A stretch of DNA of 64,000 bases from Pararhizobium qamdonense (GTDB taxonomy: Bacteria > Pseudomonadota > Alphaproteobacteria > Rhizobiales > Rhizobiaceae): contig NZ_CP119566.1 in NCBI RefSeq assembly GCF_029277445.1, forward strand, positions 1,085,001-1,149,000, written 5' to 3'. The notes beneath the pieces were generated by a model. That model did no database searches. It saw nothing but the letters and a program-made list of their open reading frames with translations, and was not told the DNA's origin. Position 1 is the stretch's first letter, and each line of letters opens with the position of its first letter. This document shows positions 7,791-15,945 of the stretch, piece by piece. Both the position numbers and the translations under genes were made by a program.

Positions 7791-8011
7791 CTATGTTAGG
7801 GTCAATCCGACCGTTGCCAAGGAGCGTCCTCCGCGATCCAATATTTGGACCGACATCGACGCTCCGGATGAGGTTGGTATCCCGTCGAGAGCCATTTCCC
7901 CCAGAACGCGCTTCACCTCTCCGTCTGCTGAAAGTAGATCTTCAAACTCATCCACGTCGTCGGAGCCGACATCGCCTTCCCGGTCGGCAAACGAAACTGA
8001 AAACCGGACAT
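7791..8011 (-). pseudogene. DUF6894-type small protein with a frameshift at its start
   Basis: The minus strand encodes VRFSVSFADREGDVGSDD and on through FEDLLSADGEVKRVLGEMA to SMSVQILDRGGRSLATVGLTLT, the typical DUF6894 layout (N-terminal strand pair, acidic turn, helix, C-terminal strands). A textbook start, AGGAGGGTGCC then ATG at 8011-8009, lies directly before it but is one base out of frame; translation from it stops after 32 codons. One base missing in the second or third codon would explain this. Either a real inactivating deletion or a sequencing error. No other in-frame start is credible. Confidence 0.55.
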
Positions 8012-8141
8012 GGCACCCTCCTTTTGCGGCAAACCATCCTTTCGCTTGTTGGTTCCTGCCCGGTCCAGAAAGTCTTCGAGCCTGCGCATCTTTTTCAGGT
8101 GCCGGGCGTTTTAGCGCCAGCAAGAAAAAGTGGAGACCGCG

Positions 8142-8540
8142 ATGACTGAACGAAAGCGCGACATGCCGGAAACCCCCGTTGACACTCTCAAGGAAGAAGC
8201 CTTTTCGGTTGCTTCCGAGCAAGATTTGCCCGTTGGCCGCATGGCCTCTGTAGAACACAGAGCGCGCCTTCGACACGAACTCCTCAATAAAGAGATCGAT
8301 CTGTTTCGTGCTCGCCTGGAAATTATTCGGAGCCAAATAGGTGTGCTGACCAGATCGAGCATGACATGGGCGGACGCAAGCGCCCGGACCCAGCTGGGAC
8401 CGTATCCGTGGGCTAAATTCCTCGCACTGTCCGCAGGGCCCTACCTGGTGACCAAAGCGCTTCGACGACTACCGATCGGATCGGTTATAGCTGTCGCCAT
8501 TCCATTGGTAACCGCAGTGGTCAAACAACGAGGGAAGTAA
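8142..8540 (+). CDS. hypothetical protein with hydrophobic C terminus, 132 aa
   Basis: Start at ATG 8142, with GGAG seven bases upstream (a GTG at 8130 is the longer alternative). The N-terminal 75 residues are charged and helical, including ASVEHRARLRHELLNKEIDLFRARLEII, possibly a short coiled coil. The C-terminal third is hydrophobic (FLALSAGPYLVTKALRR and IGSVIAVAIPLVTAVV), suggesting membrane attachment. No family is recognised with certainty. It diverges from the broken DUF6894 gene. Confidence 0.6.
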   Translation: MTERKRDMPETPVDTLKEEAFSVASEQDLPVGRMASVEHRARLRHELLNKEIDLFRARLEIIRSQIGVLTRSSMTWADASARTQLGPYPWAKFLALSAGPYLVTKALRRLPIGSVIAVAIPLVTAVVKQRGK

Positions 8541-8762
8541 CACATGGCCTCTGTGTAGGCCAATCATACTGCCTTGTTATGTGGCCATACGGGGGGGTGC
8601 GTGAGGTGTCTGGGTAGGCAGCTGAACACCTATTTTGACGAGGTAAGAGCCCACTCGGTCTTGATAATTTTTAGCAACGGTCGGTATCTGAGTTCAACAA
8701 CACCGATGGTGATTTCAGATTGCTATCAGCACACCGTCATGATGCAACAAAGGAACTCTCGT
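8541..8762. other. gene-free interval
   Basis: 222 bases between convergent genes (8142-8540 and the RHH-like gene). I see no terminator-quality hairpin or repeat in it. Confidence 0.4.
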
Positions 8763-9065
8763 TCAAACGCCTGCTTTTCTCATAAGGTCGTCAAGCGCTT
8801 CCCCGTAAGACATCCCGGTCTCGTTGCAGTGGATCTTAAACCTGTTGATCACGCTAATGGGTGCTCTGATGAAAGCCTGGTCAATAGGCTCCTTTGACTT
8901 ACGGACCCTCTCAACGCGTTGGACCGCCTCTCGGCTGACGAAGCCCGCGCGTTGAGCTGCCTCGTCACCCGTGTCATGGGGAACGTTAGAGAGCTGCGTT
9001 TCGTCACGAGGTTTGAAGTCGGAAATGTCCAGCTTGCGTTTGCCGAACCCGAAGTCGTTGGTCAT
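8763..9065 (-). CDS. small protein with ribbon-helix-helix-like C terminus, ParA partner
   Basis: 100 residues. The first half is charged and disordered in appearance; the last 35 residues, FIRAPISVINRFKIHCNETG followed by MSYGEALDDLMRKAGV, resemble a ribbon-helix-helix DNA-binding fold (a strand followed by two helices). Its ATG at 9065 overlaps the ParA stop codon by one base (TAATG), so translation is coupled. In type Ib partition systems a small RHH protein binds the centromere and its own promoter while ParA supplies the ATPase; VirC1/VirC2 has a similar layout. The RHH assignment is by pattern only. Confidence 0.6.
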   Translation of the reverse strand: MTNDFGFGKRKLDISDFKPRDETQLSNVPHDTGDEAAQRAGFVSREAVQRVERVRKSKEPIDQAFIRAPISVINRFKIHCNETGMSYGEALDDLMRKAGV

Positions 9066-9745
9066 TATGCAGCATCCTTGCTTTGGCTACGCAGTAGCTC
9101 GAGAATTTCGGCCGTCAACCGGATAGCATTATCAGCGGCCACGTCCAGCCCGTTCACCTTCCTCGGGTCCAGTTCGTTGAGCCCAAGGCGCTCCATGAAT
9201 ATTGCGTTATAGGCTTCGCGCCGATGAAGGTGCGTATTGAGGACAGGCAGCTCGTTTTGCTGCAGCTGTTGGGTAATCTCGCGCTCAATGCGTCTAACAA
9301 AGGGGGGAGGATTGGTCCGATTGAACGCTAGTACGAACGACAGCTTTCGTCCAATGTCTTCCTCGTTTTCTCGCACGAGACTGACCGCGCGCGCCGCCTG
9401 CATTGCGTCGAGCGCACTACCGCCAAGCGGTATGATCGTGAGGTCGGATCGGATCATCGCTCGCGAAGCAAGACGACTGGCGGTGCCCTCAAGGTCAACG
9501 AAAACGAACTGCGCCTTTGCCGCAGCCAAATTTATTCGGTCGCGGATTGTTGCCTCCGTCACGTCGCTTACGACCTCGACCGGAAGTCTGCTGTTTCCAG
9601 TGCGCCAATAAGAAATCGGGCGATTAGGATCAGCGTCGATGACGGTTACGTGTGCGCCTTGCTCCGCTAACGTTGTGGCAAGCACCAGCACCGTAGTTGA
9701 TTTTCCGGCTCCACCTTTGGGATTGGCGGCGCAAATGACTGGCAT
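9065..9745 (-). CDS. parA: ParA/MinD-family ATPase (VirC1-like)
   Basis: 226 residues from the ATG at 9745, chosen because AGGAGA sits seven bases upstream; a longer frame to 9778 lacks such a site. The deviant Walker A motif KGGAGKST is at residues 10-17, followed by the Walker A' region [15 protein letters not shown] and the hydrophobic strand [11 protein letters not shown] with the switch aspartate. It has no N-terminal DNA-binding extension, as in short type Ib ParA and VirC1 proteins. The downstream RHH-like gene overlaps by one base. No repC or replication origin is visible, so this may be an orphan cassette or remnant of an integrated element. Confidence 0.8.
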   Translation of the reverse strand: MPVICAANPKGGAGKSTTVLVLATTLAEQGAHVTVIDADPNRPISYWRTGNSRLPVEVVSDVTEATIRDRINLAAAKAQFVFVDLEGTASRLASRAMIRSDLTIIPLGGSALDAMQAARAVSLVRENEEDIGRKLSFVLAFNRTNPPPFVRRIEREITQQLQQNELPVLNTHLHRREAYNAIFMERLGLNELDPRKVNGLDVAADNAIRLTAEILELLRSQSKDAA

Positions 9746-10240
9746 TACGAATCTCCTAAGACGTGTGAAATAAGACATGATCCGATGTCAACGCGCAATG
9801 GCAAATACTTCTGAAATCAATATAGCGGAAAGCTATCTTCATGATTGCAATAGGATAGCAACCAGAGCGGAGGGGATCCTTAGCATGCTTCTATGCTCTG
9901 AAATCGCGGAGGATACTTGAATCCGATTTTCACAACACAAGTCTACCGTCAGCCTCCGATGACCTCGTTTCGGCACCCCCGCTGACTTTTATTAAATCGT
10001 GTGAGGACAATCCTATGTTGCGCTTTGCCAGCGGAAGTATCATCGCGCGAGGCGCCCTGCTTCCGACCGTTCGATCACTCGCCTTCGCATGCTCAAGCGA
10101 ACGGAAACGTCCGCAACGAGGGTGGTAGGACCGTGCCACGGCTCCCCGTCGGCTTGTCGAAGCGTGAAAACGAAACGGCGCTAGCTCTCTAAAGTGTTCC
10201 GGCTAAACGAAACCGCACCGCAGGGGGCTTCCGCGATTAT
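9746..10240. other. gene-free interval upstream of parA
   Basis: About 495 bases. Close to parA there is a short inverted repeat ATAGC-GGAAA-GCTAT (9822-9836) and a further GATAGCAA near 9854, which could be sites for the ParA/RHH pair, but I see no regular iteron array. ORFs of about 65 codons here lack ribosome sites and family resemblance. Confidence 0.4.
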
Positions 10241-11002
10241 CTAAATGGCGAACCTATGCGATGTCCCCGATGTCCCCTGCATCCAATGGCTCGAATATCT
10301 GAAGCGGGCTGGCAGACTTTCATCGGCGTTACGAAGGTAGAGCGGCGTATTTCCGTACCGCGCACGATTCTCCGCCGAAAGTACCGCAGACTTAAACGGG
10401 GCGGCGACACCATCCGCCGAACGGTCCTGTCGGTGGAAGGTGACGGTTCCCAACAGAAGAAGCTCTTCACTCAACGTCACGCGCTCCGGGAGCTCCGAGA
10501 ACCGATCGACCAATCTACCGCCGCGAAGGCCGTACTCGGAAACCTCGAGAACGGTCTGCACGTTCTGTTGCCAGTTAACTGGCCACCCGAGTCCCGCGAG
10601 GACCTGCGCGGCGGCGACAACGCCATCTAAGGTTTTATGATGCTGGTCTGTCAGCCCGCCAATCGGGTTGTTTCCCCAGCGGACCTTGTCCATTTCGCGC
10701 AGCGCGGACACATAGCTCTCAAACGCCGCTCCAAGGCCTGACTGCAACACCCAGCGTCCGGGGGCGTAATCGGCTTCGTCGTCCAGCCTAAATTCGACCG
10801 AGAACCGAGAAAGCCCGTTATCCTGCGCAAGCTTGAGCGCGTCGTCGACCTCTTCCTCGGAAGCGTGGGTTCTACTGAGCGAGGCTATCTGCCTCTCGTG
10901 GTACAGTTGCATCCGTTTCTCACGCGCGTCATGTGAAATCAATGTCAGCTCCGTCTTAAAGATCCTCTGCCTACAAGACTGACCGAATATTTCATCGGCC
11001 AC
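10241..11002 (-). CDS. hypothetical protein, up to 253 aa
   Basis: A 253-codon frame with GTG at 11002; an ATG at 10912 with GAGAAACGG upstream would give a 223-residue product and may be the real start. The protein is soluble and has a charged helical N-terminal part (EEEVDDALKLAQDNG) then a beta-rich region (RFSVEFRLDDEADYAPGRW). The C terminus reads SRFRYSSHWMQGTSGT-like residues without motif. I do not recognise a family. No partner gene lies close by. Confidence 0.45.
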   Translation of the reverse strand: MADEIFGQSCRQRIFKTELTLISHDAREKRMQLYHERQIASLSRTHASEEEVDDALKLAQDNGLSRFSVEFRLDDEADYAPGRWVLQSGLGAAFESYVSALREMDKVRWGNNPIGGLTDQHHKTLDGVVAAAQVLAGLGWPVNWQQNVQTVLEVSEYGLRGGRLVDRFSELPERVTLSEELLLLGTVTFHRQDRSADGVAAPFKSAVLSAENRARYGNTPLYLRNADESLPARFRYSSHWMQGTSGTSHRFAI

Positions 11003-11894
11003 AATATGCCGCCAATGAGCGAGGACCGCTGACGCACCACGACTTCCCCTCGCATCAAGAGCGCTTGACGCCAGCGCACTTGTTCTCTAAATGTTCCGAA
11101 ATGGCCAAGATCGCACCGTCCATCATACGAATACGCTGAAAAACGACCGCTCAGGAAGCGGGGTTACGCATCGGTGTTGTGTGGTGAGTATCGTTATCCA
11201 CTGCGTGATCAGCCGCTGCGTCCTTTCGAAGATGGGATGCTCCTCGTCAGCACCGAAACTCATCGGATGCCGACCGTGGAACGTATGAGATTGCCTGTCT
11301 CCATTCGTGGTCGGCAGGATGTCACGTTTCTTCTAGAACCCGATCCAGATTTGCTCCAGTGGGAGCGCACTCACCGCTCTTTTACATGCTGACGTGCGAT
11401 CATGTCGAAGATGTCCTGATGCATAACGTTGAAACGAAATTGCGGCTTCAAGATGTTCCTGATGGTCCGACATACAGAGAGGGTGTGCACGAGCTATGTC
11501 TTGCGCCAGGCAGGCCCCTTGCCTCTTCTGGTGACACCATGCAAGGTCCGCGGCCGATGCGCCGTGACGAGCCCGCGCGACGGTTGACGGCCGTACTTTT
11601 GTCCCTCCTACGCGAATTGCTCGAGGTCTACTGGACGAAGCGCTGATCGAGCGGAAACAATGATGCGTCAATAATATGCGGAGGTCGTAAACTCTTCTCC
11701 ACACAACAAGTATAGACCCCGGGGTCGACCAATCTCAACGGCTTCCGCTCGATCAGACGCGATGCTTCAGACTGGCAGCGGACGCTCTTGAGTGGTCGTG
11801 TGGAGATCCGGGGTCTTGATTTACGAGTCGTCGCTTCCAGGTTCCACATCGACCTGGAATCGGTTATAACTGCCGGAGCCAAACGAGGTGCAAC
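11003..11894. other. gene-free interval with a 14-bp inverted repeat
   Basis: Nearly 900 bases, the longest apparently empty stretch in the window. Several ORFs of 65 to 125 codons on both strands overlap here, but none has a ribosome site plus recognisable sequence. CTGATCGAGCGGAA at 11643-11656 is repeated in inverted form at 11743-11756, bounding 114 bases. This could be a small non-autonomous element or decayed sequence. Confidence 0.4.
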
Positions 11895-12089
11895 GTGCTG
11901 AACGAAGTCCAAGAGTGGAAAAGAAGTGATGCTGAGAAACAGTTCACTGATCTCCTCGAGGGAGCGAAAGAGGGGCGTATCCAGCGGATCGCCGACGTCG
12001 ACGGTACCTTTGAAGTAAAGTTCACCGCAAAATCTGACAGAGAACGCATCGGTGACGTTTTGGCTCGCGGCGGTCCCTCCGACACCTAA
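11895..12089 (+). CDS. Phd/YefM-like antitoxin
   Basis: 64 residues from a GTG at 11895 with GAGGT upstream. The sequence EWKRSDAEKQFTDLLEGAKE, then a short beta segment RIQRIADVDGTFEVKF, has the layout of prevent-host-death antitoxins, whose N-terminal domain binds DNA and whose C terminus covers the toxin. The usual toxin partner would follow on the same strand. Here a PIN-domain toxin lies just 13 bases away but on the opposite strand. Assignment is by pattern in a short protein. Confidence 0.55.
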   Translation: MLNEVQEWKRSDAEKQFTDLLEGAKEGRIQRIADVDGTFEVKFTAKSDRERIGDVLARGGPSDT

Positions 12090-12102
12090 GCCGCATTCAT
12101 CT

Positions 12103-12627
12103 TCACCCGGCGTACTTTTGATAGTTCGCCTGCGTGGACGTGGCTCGGACCGCCGCTCCGGGTGTGACCAGCCACATGTTAAAAGCCGGATTGTATACTC
12201 CGGGGAGTGGAAAAAAGTCGTTTATCAGCACGAAATCGTCGACGTCGCACGTGGCGATCGGAAGGTTGTGGATGATGGCTATCGCTGCGATGAAAAGGTC
12301 CTGTCCTGGCTTCTTCTCCTTGGATCCGTTGGTTTGCCAGAGGCCCCTCAAAGCATTGCAGCAGTTCATCTCTGCTAGTACCCTGGCCACGGCAGGCGTG
12401 ATCGTCGGATAGACAAAATCACTCGCCAGGACCGTGTCCAGCCAGCCGGAAAGATCCGCCGCCCTGTCCGGTTGCCTTTTGCCGAGCTCGACGATCCCTT
12501 GCTGTATCTCAAGCAGCACCGGGAACGGAATGGCCAGACTATCTTGCCGCGAGAACCACTCTCTTATCGTCGGATTTTGTTTGGGCTTCTGAGCGTGGCT
12601 TAGAACATTCGTGTCGATTAGAAACAA
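12103..12627 (-). CDS. vapC: VapC-like PIN domain ribonuclease toxin
   Basis: 174 residues. It starts at a TTG (12627) five bases after AGGAGG, giving MFLIDTNVLSH with the first PIN aspartate (residue 5). The conserved glutamate is in PFPVLLEIQQG, and later acidic residues are in GQDLFIAAIAIIHNLPIATCDVDDF. These are the four metal-binding acids of PIN RNases, so the domain looks intact. The protein runs some 25 residues beyond the usual VapC end (tail NMWLVTPGAAVRATSTQANY), perhaps after loss of an original stop. No antitoxin lies upstream on its own strand; a Phd-like gene lies convergently downstream. Confidence 0.85.
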   Translation of the reverse strand: MFLIDTNVLSHAQKPKQNPTIREWFSRQDSLAIPFPVLLEIQQGIVELGKRQPDRAADLSGWLDTVLASDFVYPTITPAVARVLAEMNCCNALRGLWQTNGSKEKKPGQDLFIAAIAIIHNLPIATCDVDDFVLINDFFPLPGVYNPAFNMWLVTPGAAVRATSTQANYQKYAG

Positions 12628-13039
12628 GCTAGCCTCCTGTCAAAGACTAAAAAGTGACCAGTTGTATATGTACGGTCGCCGGTCAGAGTTAATTAAACGT
12701 AAAAAAAGGAAATGTTAAACCATCGATTTTTTCTGCGGAAACAACAGGAATGCGCGCTTGGCACGAATTCAGCGTTGATCTTGGTCTTTCCAAGTTTTTT
12801 TGCGACCCTGACCGGGCAAACTTTCAGATGTATCGGAAACGGCCTTCTGGTGACCAGTCGTTACTGATCATCCTGCATAGCCGCGCCAGCCGGGCTCTGG
12901 CGCGCGTCAGCAGGGGCACGAATCGCACCGTCGCTGCCGATTGTAGGCTTTTTATTAGGTTTCTTATCAAAGAGTCGTCCATCGAAGCTGACCGATTACG
13001 TGGGAGCGAGTTGATATCCAACAAACCACGGAGGCGAAC
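12628..13039. other. gene-free interval between divergent vapC and response regulator
   Basis: 412 bases, AT-rich near vapC. It should contain promoters for both genes. GGAGG at 13030-13034 serves the response regulator. No RNA gene recognised. Confidence 0.4.
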
Positions 13040-13422
13040 GTGTTGCAGTGTACAGTTTTGGTAGTGGACGACGAGCCACTAATCCGCATGGCCTTATCGG
13101 ATTGCCTTGCCGACGAAGGTTACGCCGTGCTCGAAGCGTCCAACGTACTCGAAGCGATCGCGGCCCTGGGTCGGCAAGAAATAGACGCGCTGATTACCGA
13201 CGTAGACATGCCGGGTGCGCTGAACGGCTTCGATCTGGCCAAACTCGTTGCCAGCTACGATGCCAGACCCGCGGTGCTCGTCACCTCGGGCGGGCATATC
13301 GCCTCCGAGGCCTGTGACGCGCGGGCGTGTCTCTGGCGAAACCCTACAGGATTGACGTCCTGGCGGAGCTTGAGGATCGAATGCCGACAACGCCACGTCG
13401 GGCATCCGCTTGGATGCGGTGA
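13040..13422 (+). pseudogene. CheY-like response regulator receiver, frameshifted
   Basis: From GTG 13040 (GGAGG upstream) the frame reads LVVDDEPLIRMALSDCLAD, ALITDVDMPG with the phospho-acceptor aspartate near residue 55, and VLVTSGG with the switch residue. The conserved lysine segment is missing in this frame: after HIASEACDAR the match moves to another frame, where LAKPYRIDVLAELEDRMP (Lys-Pro intact) follows and ends at a TGA at 13420-13422. One indel between about 13,300 and 13,335 explains this. Corrected length is about 127 residues, a single-domain receiver. As it stands the gene makes a receiver without its lysine. Confidence 0.7.
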
Positions 13423-13750
13423 AAGCTTCTTGCTTGAATTGGAGGAGGAGCGCTCGCACCTATCACCTACCGCCCGTTACGGCAGCAACCATCGCGCTGT
13501 CGCGGCCGTCCGGGTGCGCGAGGCGCGCTCCGAAAGGATTGAGCGCCTCTTGCGTGTCTGTTTATGGCGGCTTGTATGAATGCAGCCTTCCGTGCTGCTA
13601 AGCGCTTCACGAACGCTACTCCATCTGCCGAGACCGCTTGTCTCATATCAGCCAACGCCCAGATCGGACGAGTTGGTGCCTTGAGCGACTTGATCGCCCT
13701 GGGCAGCGATGGCGGTAGGTGCGGAGGGATCGCCGCGTGGCTAGGTGTCT
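13423..13750. other. gene-free interval
   Basis: 328 bases between convergent genes. Short ORFs occur on both strands without ribosome sites or recognisable sequence. Nothing else seen. Confidence 0.4.
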
Positions 13751-14455
13751 CTATCTGGAAGCTGTTTGAACCAGGCTGTTGTTGATCGTTACAACGCGGT
13801 CACCGAAGGCGAGAATGCGAAGCATTTTGTCGGCGAGGCCGATTGCCATAAGCAGGGTGCCGTCATCGATCAGTCTTCGATCGCCATCAAGAGAGCTTGG
13901 TATGAAACCTCGCGTGAAATCTTCGTCAAGTACTACGAAGCCGATCAGGATCTGCGAGGCGGTTCGCATTGCGTCACCGAACCTAATAGTCTCAAAGCGA
14001 TCCCAAGCTGCTCCTCCGCACACGATCGTAACCTCGAACCCAGCGGCTCCGTGCATGAATGCTTCTCGGAGATAAACGCCTTCAATAAAACCGTCTGCCT
14101 CGTTCGCAAGGCGCATCTCTGCGCGATGGCCGAAATTGAAATAGACGATGTCGCCCTCGAGTGACGACAAGAGGTCGTATGCTTGAGGCGCGTCATCTTG
14201 GTCTGCATTGAGGACATTGTCGGCGTCATAGGTGGTGCAGCCGTCGTTCTGCCAATCGTAGATTAAGAGGTCGAGGTGGTTAAGTAGATGTCGGCGTTTC
14301 CGAAGTTCAGCTTCCGTCATACCGCAAAACTCGGCGGCTAATAGCGACTGCGAGACGAGGCGTTGTTCCGGATTTGCGGCTTCCATTCCATCCAAGCGCT
14401 TTATCGCATCTTGCATTTTTAGGCGATATCGGTGCGCATGTAGGATGTGTTGCAT
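13751..14455 (-). CDS. hypothetical protein, 234 aa
   Basis: The ATG at 14455 follows a perfect AAGGAGGT ribosome site seven bases upstream, so translation is well supported. The N-terminal 100 residues are helical and charged (MQHILHAHRYRLKMQDAIKR and AELRKRRHLLNHLDLLIYDW). The C-terminal half is beta-rich: GDIVYFNFGHRAEMRLANE, AGFEVTIVCGGAAWDRFETI, QILIGFVVLDEDFTRGF. No membrane segment or catalytic motif is obvious and I do not recognise a family. It is the last gene of the accessory region. Confidence 0.65.
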   Translation of the reverse strand: MQHILHAHRYRLKMQDAIKRLDGMEAANPEQRLVSQSLLAAEFCGMTEAELRKRRHLLNHLDLLIYDWQNDGCTTYDADNVLNADQDDAPQAYDLLSSLEGDIVYFNFGHRAEMRLANEADGFIEGVYLREAFMHGAAGFEVTIVCGGAAWDRFETIRFGDAMRTASQILIGFVVLDEDFTRGFIPSSLDGDRRLIDDGTLLMAIGLADKMLRILAFGDRVVTINNSLVQTASR

Positions 14456-14834
14456 TTTATACCTCCTTCTCCACGGGAGAAGTCTCTGAGATTACCTTGC
14501 AATTTAGAAGACCGTATTCTTAATAAATCTCACGCTTAGGTAACTTGACGAGGGTTTTAAAATATATTAATTGAAGTGATATTCTTTTTTGTCAATTTTA
14601 AACTATAGATAAGCGCTCATCATAGTTTAGATGTTGCGGTACCTCCGAAAATGTTCTTAAACTAAGATCTAATAGGTAAATATGCCTATTAAGAATTTGT
14701 GACATGTTTCTGATTTTGCGACATTTTCCTTGAACTTCCACACGAGAGACCGGAAATCTTCGGTCACGTCGCGTTTGCAATTTTCTGATTTACGTACATC
14801 AGATTTTCCTCTAAGGCTTTTTGCCGGAGGAAAC
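14456..14834. other. AT-rich intergenic region upstream of the xyl operon
   Basis: 379 bases, strongly AT-rich, containing the promoters of the divergent hypothetical gene and the LacI-xylBA unit. Inverted repeats include TAAACTAT (14599-14606) with ATAGTTTA (14622-14629), AATAGG/CCTATT around 14671-14690, and the operator candidate at 14784-14803. It also marks the change from sparse accessory DNA to dense conserved genes. Confidence 0.5.
14784..14803. promoter_or_regulatory. candidate LacI operator upstream of xyl genes
   Basis: TCTGATTTACGTACATCAGA is a 20-base palindrome with a single mismatched pair, centred on TACGTA. It lies 32 bases before the start of the LacI-type gene, the usual place for autoregulation and control of the linked operon. 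The regulator assignment is inference. Confidence 0.5.
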
Positions 14835-15935
14835 ATGCGCCCGACAGTTCACGATATTGCCGCTGCGGCAGGGGTCAGCCTTGCAACCGTCGACCGGGTT
14901 TTGAACCAGCGCGCGGGCGTGCGCACCGTCACGCGCGAACGGGTCGAGCAGGCGATCGAGCGGATCGGCTATGTCCGCGACGTCGCGGCCGCAAACCTTG
15001 CCAAGAGCAGAGTCTATCCCTTCGTGTTCATTCTGCCATGCGGCGATAATTCCTTCATGCGCGGGCTGGAGGCGCAGGTTCGCTCAGCGATGGCGCGCTC
15101 CGCTGCCGAGCGCACGGATATTTCCATCGTCTGCGTCCCCGCCTTCAATGCTCAAGCCTTGGTGACCGCGCTGGACGAGGCGCGTGCGGCCTCACCGGCG
15201 GGCGTTGCCGTGGTGGCGATCGATTCCGCCGATGTCGTGGCCGCCGTCGATCGGCTCAGCGCTGATCACATCCCTGTCGTGACCCTGGTTTCCGATCTTG
15301 CCGGTTCCAAGCGTGATCATTTTGCCGGTGTCGACAACATTGCGGCAGGCCGCACGGCCGCAAGTCTGATGGGGCGCTTTCTGGGCGGCCGTTCCGGGCC
15401 GGTTGCGGTGGTGGCCGGTTCCATGCTGGTGCGCGATCACCGCGAACGGCTTGACGGGTTCCGCGCCGTGATGGCGGAAAATTTTCCCGGACATGTGCTT
15501 TTGCCTGTCATCGAAGGGCAGGACGATCCCGCTTTGGTCGAGAGGCTGGTCGCCGGAGCGCTTGCGGCCTCGCCGGACATTGCCGGGATTTATAGCCTTG
15601 GCGCCGGCAATCGCGGCCTGATCGCAGCCTTGAAGCAGCGCTCAAATGCGGCCCCGGTCTGTGTCATCGCGCATGAGCTGACGCAGCATACGCGCGCAGC
15701 CTTGCAAGACGGACTGATCGATGCCGTCCTCAATCAGGATGCCGGGCATGAGGTGCGCAGCGCCATCCGCGTGTTGAAGGCCAAGGCCGACGGCGTTGCG
15801 GTTCTGGGCGCGCAGGAACGGATCCGCCTCGACATTTTCATCAAGGACAACCTGCCCTTCGAGCAGGGCAGCAACATAGAGATGCCCTTCGAGCAGGGCA
15901 GCAACCAGGCGCCCGGACAGGGCAGGCAAGACTAG
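14835..15935 (+). CDS. LacI family transcriptional regulator of the xylose operon
   Basis: 366 residues from ATG 14835, chosen for GGAGG five bases upstream; the frame is open further upstream without such a site. Residues 1-50 are a LacI helix-turn-helix (TVHDIAAAAGVSLATVDRVL), then a periplasmic-binding-protein-like sugar-binding domain (VFILPCGDN, YSLGAGNRGLIAALK). The family core ends near IRLDIFIKDNLP; a tail follows made of a 10-residue unit (PFEQGSN) encoded twice by a palindromic DNA repeat. xylB starts 10 bases after the stop, so the three genes form an operon. A D-xylose-type inducer is inferred from the neighbours. Confidence 0.85.
   Translation: MRPTVHDIAAAAGVSLATVDRVLNQRAGVRTVTRERVEQAIERIGYVRDVAAANLAKSRVYPFVFILPCGDNSFMRGLEAQVRSAMARSAAERTDISIVCVPAFNAQALVTALDEARAASPAGVAVVAIDSADVVAAVDRLSADHIPVVTLVSDLAGSKRDHFAGVDNIAAGRTAASLMGRFLGGRSGPVAVVAGSMLVRDHRERLDGFRAVMAENFPGHVLLPVIEGQDDPALVERLVAGALAASPDIAGIYSLGAGNRGLIAALKQRSNAAPVCVIAHELTQHTRAALQDGLIDAVLNQDAGHEVRSAIRVLKAKADGVAVLGAQERIRLDIFIKDNLPFEQGSNIEMPFEQGSNQAPGQGRQD
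15853..15905 (+). repeat. tandem in-frame palindromic repeat in the LacI gene
   Basis: Two identical 23-base copies, at 15853-15875 and 15883-15905, lie 30 bases apart. Each contains GCCCTTCGAGCAGGGC, able to form a GCCC/GGGC hairpin. Because the period is a multiple of three, the reading frame survives and the protein gains a repeated PFEQGSN tail. Confidence 0.75.
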
Positions 15936-15945
15936 GGAGACCATC

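Noticed and set aside
2894..9844. Identical 14-mer AGCTATCTTCATGA near 2894 and 9831
   Set aside because: Surrounding sequences are unrelated and one copy is just the start-codon context of the truncated NTPase; likely chance.
11174..11704. Overlapping ORFs of 72, 95 and 123 codons
   Set aside because: No ribosome site combined with recognisable sequence on either strand; they contradict one another.
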